From the NCBI RefSeq assembly GCF_002245215.1, contig NZ_NPMR01000001.1, positions 248,001 through 312,000 of the forward strand: a DNA stretch of 64,000 nt, in the 5' to 3' direction. The translations under genes and the position numbers were made by a program. The notes below the pieces were generated by a model. That model was given only the letters and a program-made list of their open reading frames with translations. It had not been told where the DNA came from and ran no database searches. Numbering within the stretch: position 1 is the first letter of the stretch; each line of letters begins with the position of its first letter. This document shows positions 62,294-64,000 of the stretch, one piece after another. The DNA comes from Microbacterium sp. Yaish 1. Lineage in GTDB: Bacteria > Actinomycetota > Actinomycetes > Actinomycetales > Microbacteriaceae.

Positions 62294-62330
62294 CCGGCGC
62301 GCCCCGCGAGGTGGGCGCGGGGCGCGCCGG
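62294..62330 (-). terminator. Terminator downstream of the P-type ATPase
   Basis: A perfect 15-base stem (62294-62308 with 62316-62330; CCGGCGCGCCCCGCG and complement) around a seven-base loop. It lies 14 bases after the ATPase stop codon on the minus strand. Confidence 0.75.
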
Positions 62331-62343
62331 TGAGCCGTGTCGG

Positions 62344-64000
<1,657 letters not shown>

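Overview
The window is high-GC DNA with actinobacterial signatures: a tad pilus locus beside topA, a 6C-type small RNA, leaderless starts, S-box-free met genes and a CoaBC of the MHTEMW type. Gene order and protein style suggest Microbacterium or a close Microbacteriaceae relative; that placement is inference. The window splits into a prophage (1 to about 23,364) and core chromosome (about 23,365 to 64,000).

Prophage. Its right end lies at the 3' end of tRNA-Thr(CGT) (23364-23436, minus), next to a tyrosine integrase. Its left end, with the tail and lysis genes, is outside the window. A rightward lysogeny operon (repressor, ImmA-like protease, integrase; 21222-23304) faces a long leftward operon. 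This begins with a Cro-like protein and an AlpA-like protein. It then runs through a KilAC-type protein, two tiny membrane proteins, zinc-finger and HTH proteins, a C5 cytosine methyltransferase, an Lsr2-like protein, a J-domain-like protein, a deoxynucleotidase, a MazG-like protein and many unknowns. Most neighbouring genes share 1-17 bases. A palindrome-rich gap and an HNH nuclease (8953-9261) mark the probable cos side. The packaging and head genes follow: TerS, TerL, portal, ClpP-like protease with a nested scaffold, decoration protein and major capsid. Between HNH and TerS sits a lower-GC cargo pair, an XRE-ImmA/IrrE fusion and a PIN-like nuclease, under a palindromic operator. This pair is the best candidate in the window for an undescribed toxin-antitoxin or defence system.

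Chromosome. metQNI (methionine uptake) with a possible leader ORF; a nucleotidyltransferase; a secreted alpha/beta hydrolase; holB; tmk-topA; a compact tad operon preceded by a 6C RNA; acs; a Na+/H+ antiporter; ridA and a DUF4177 gene; a bifunctional PBP with PASTA repeats and a metallophosphoesterase; tRNA-Pro(CGG); a HAD phosphatase; a GntR regulator with an lldD-like lactate oxidase/dehydrogenase; tdk; mqo; asd; a TANGO2-like gene; coaBC; lysC-thrC with a divergent threonine exporter; pfkA; a conserved unknown; a SNF2 helicase; and a copper-type P1B ATPase cut by the right edge. Aspartate-family synthesis (asd, lysC, thrC, thrE) is spread over 50.5-58.1 kb.

Chromosomal DNA is about 3.5 times richer than the prophage in the 7-mer GGATGCC/GGCATCC. 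Several chromosomal genes appear leaderless, with a TANNNT box 6-8 bases before the start codon.
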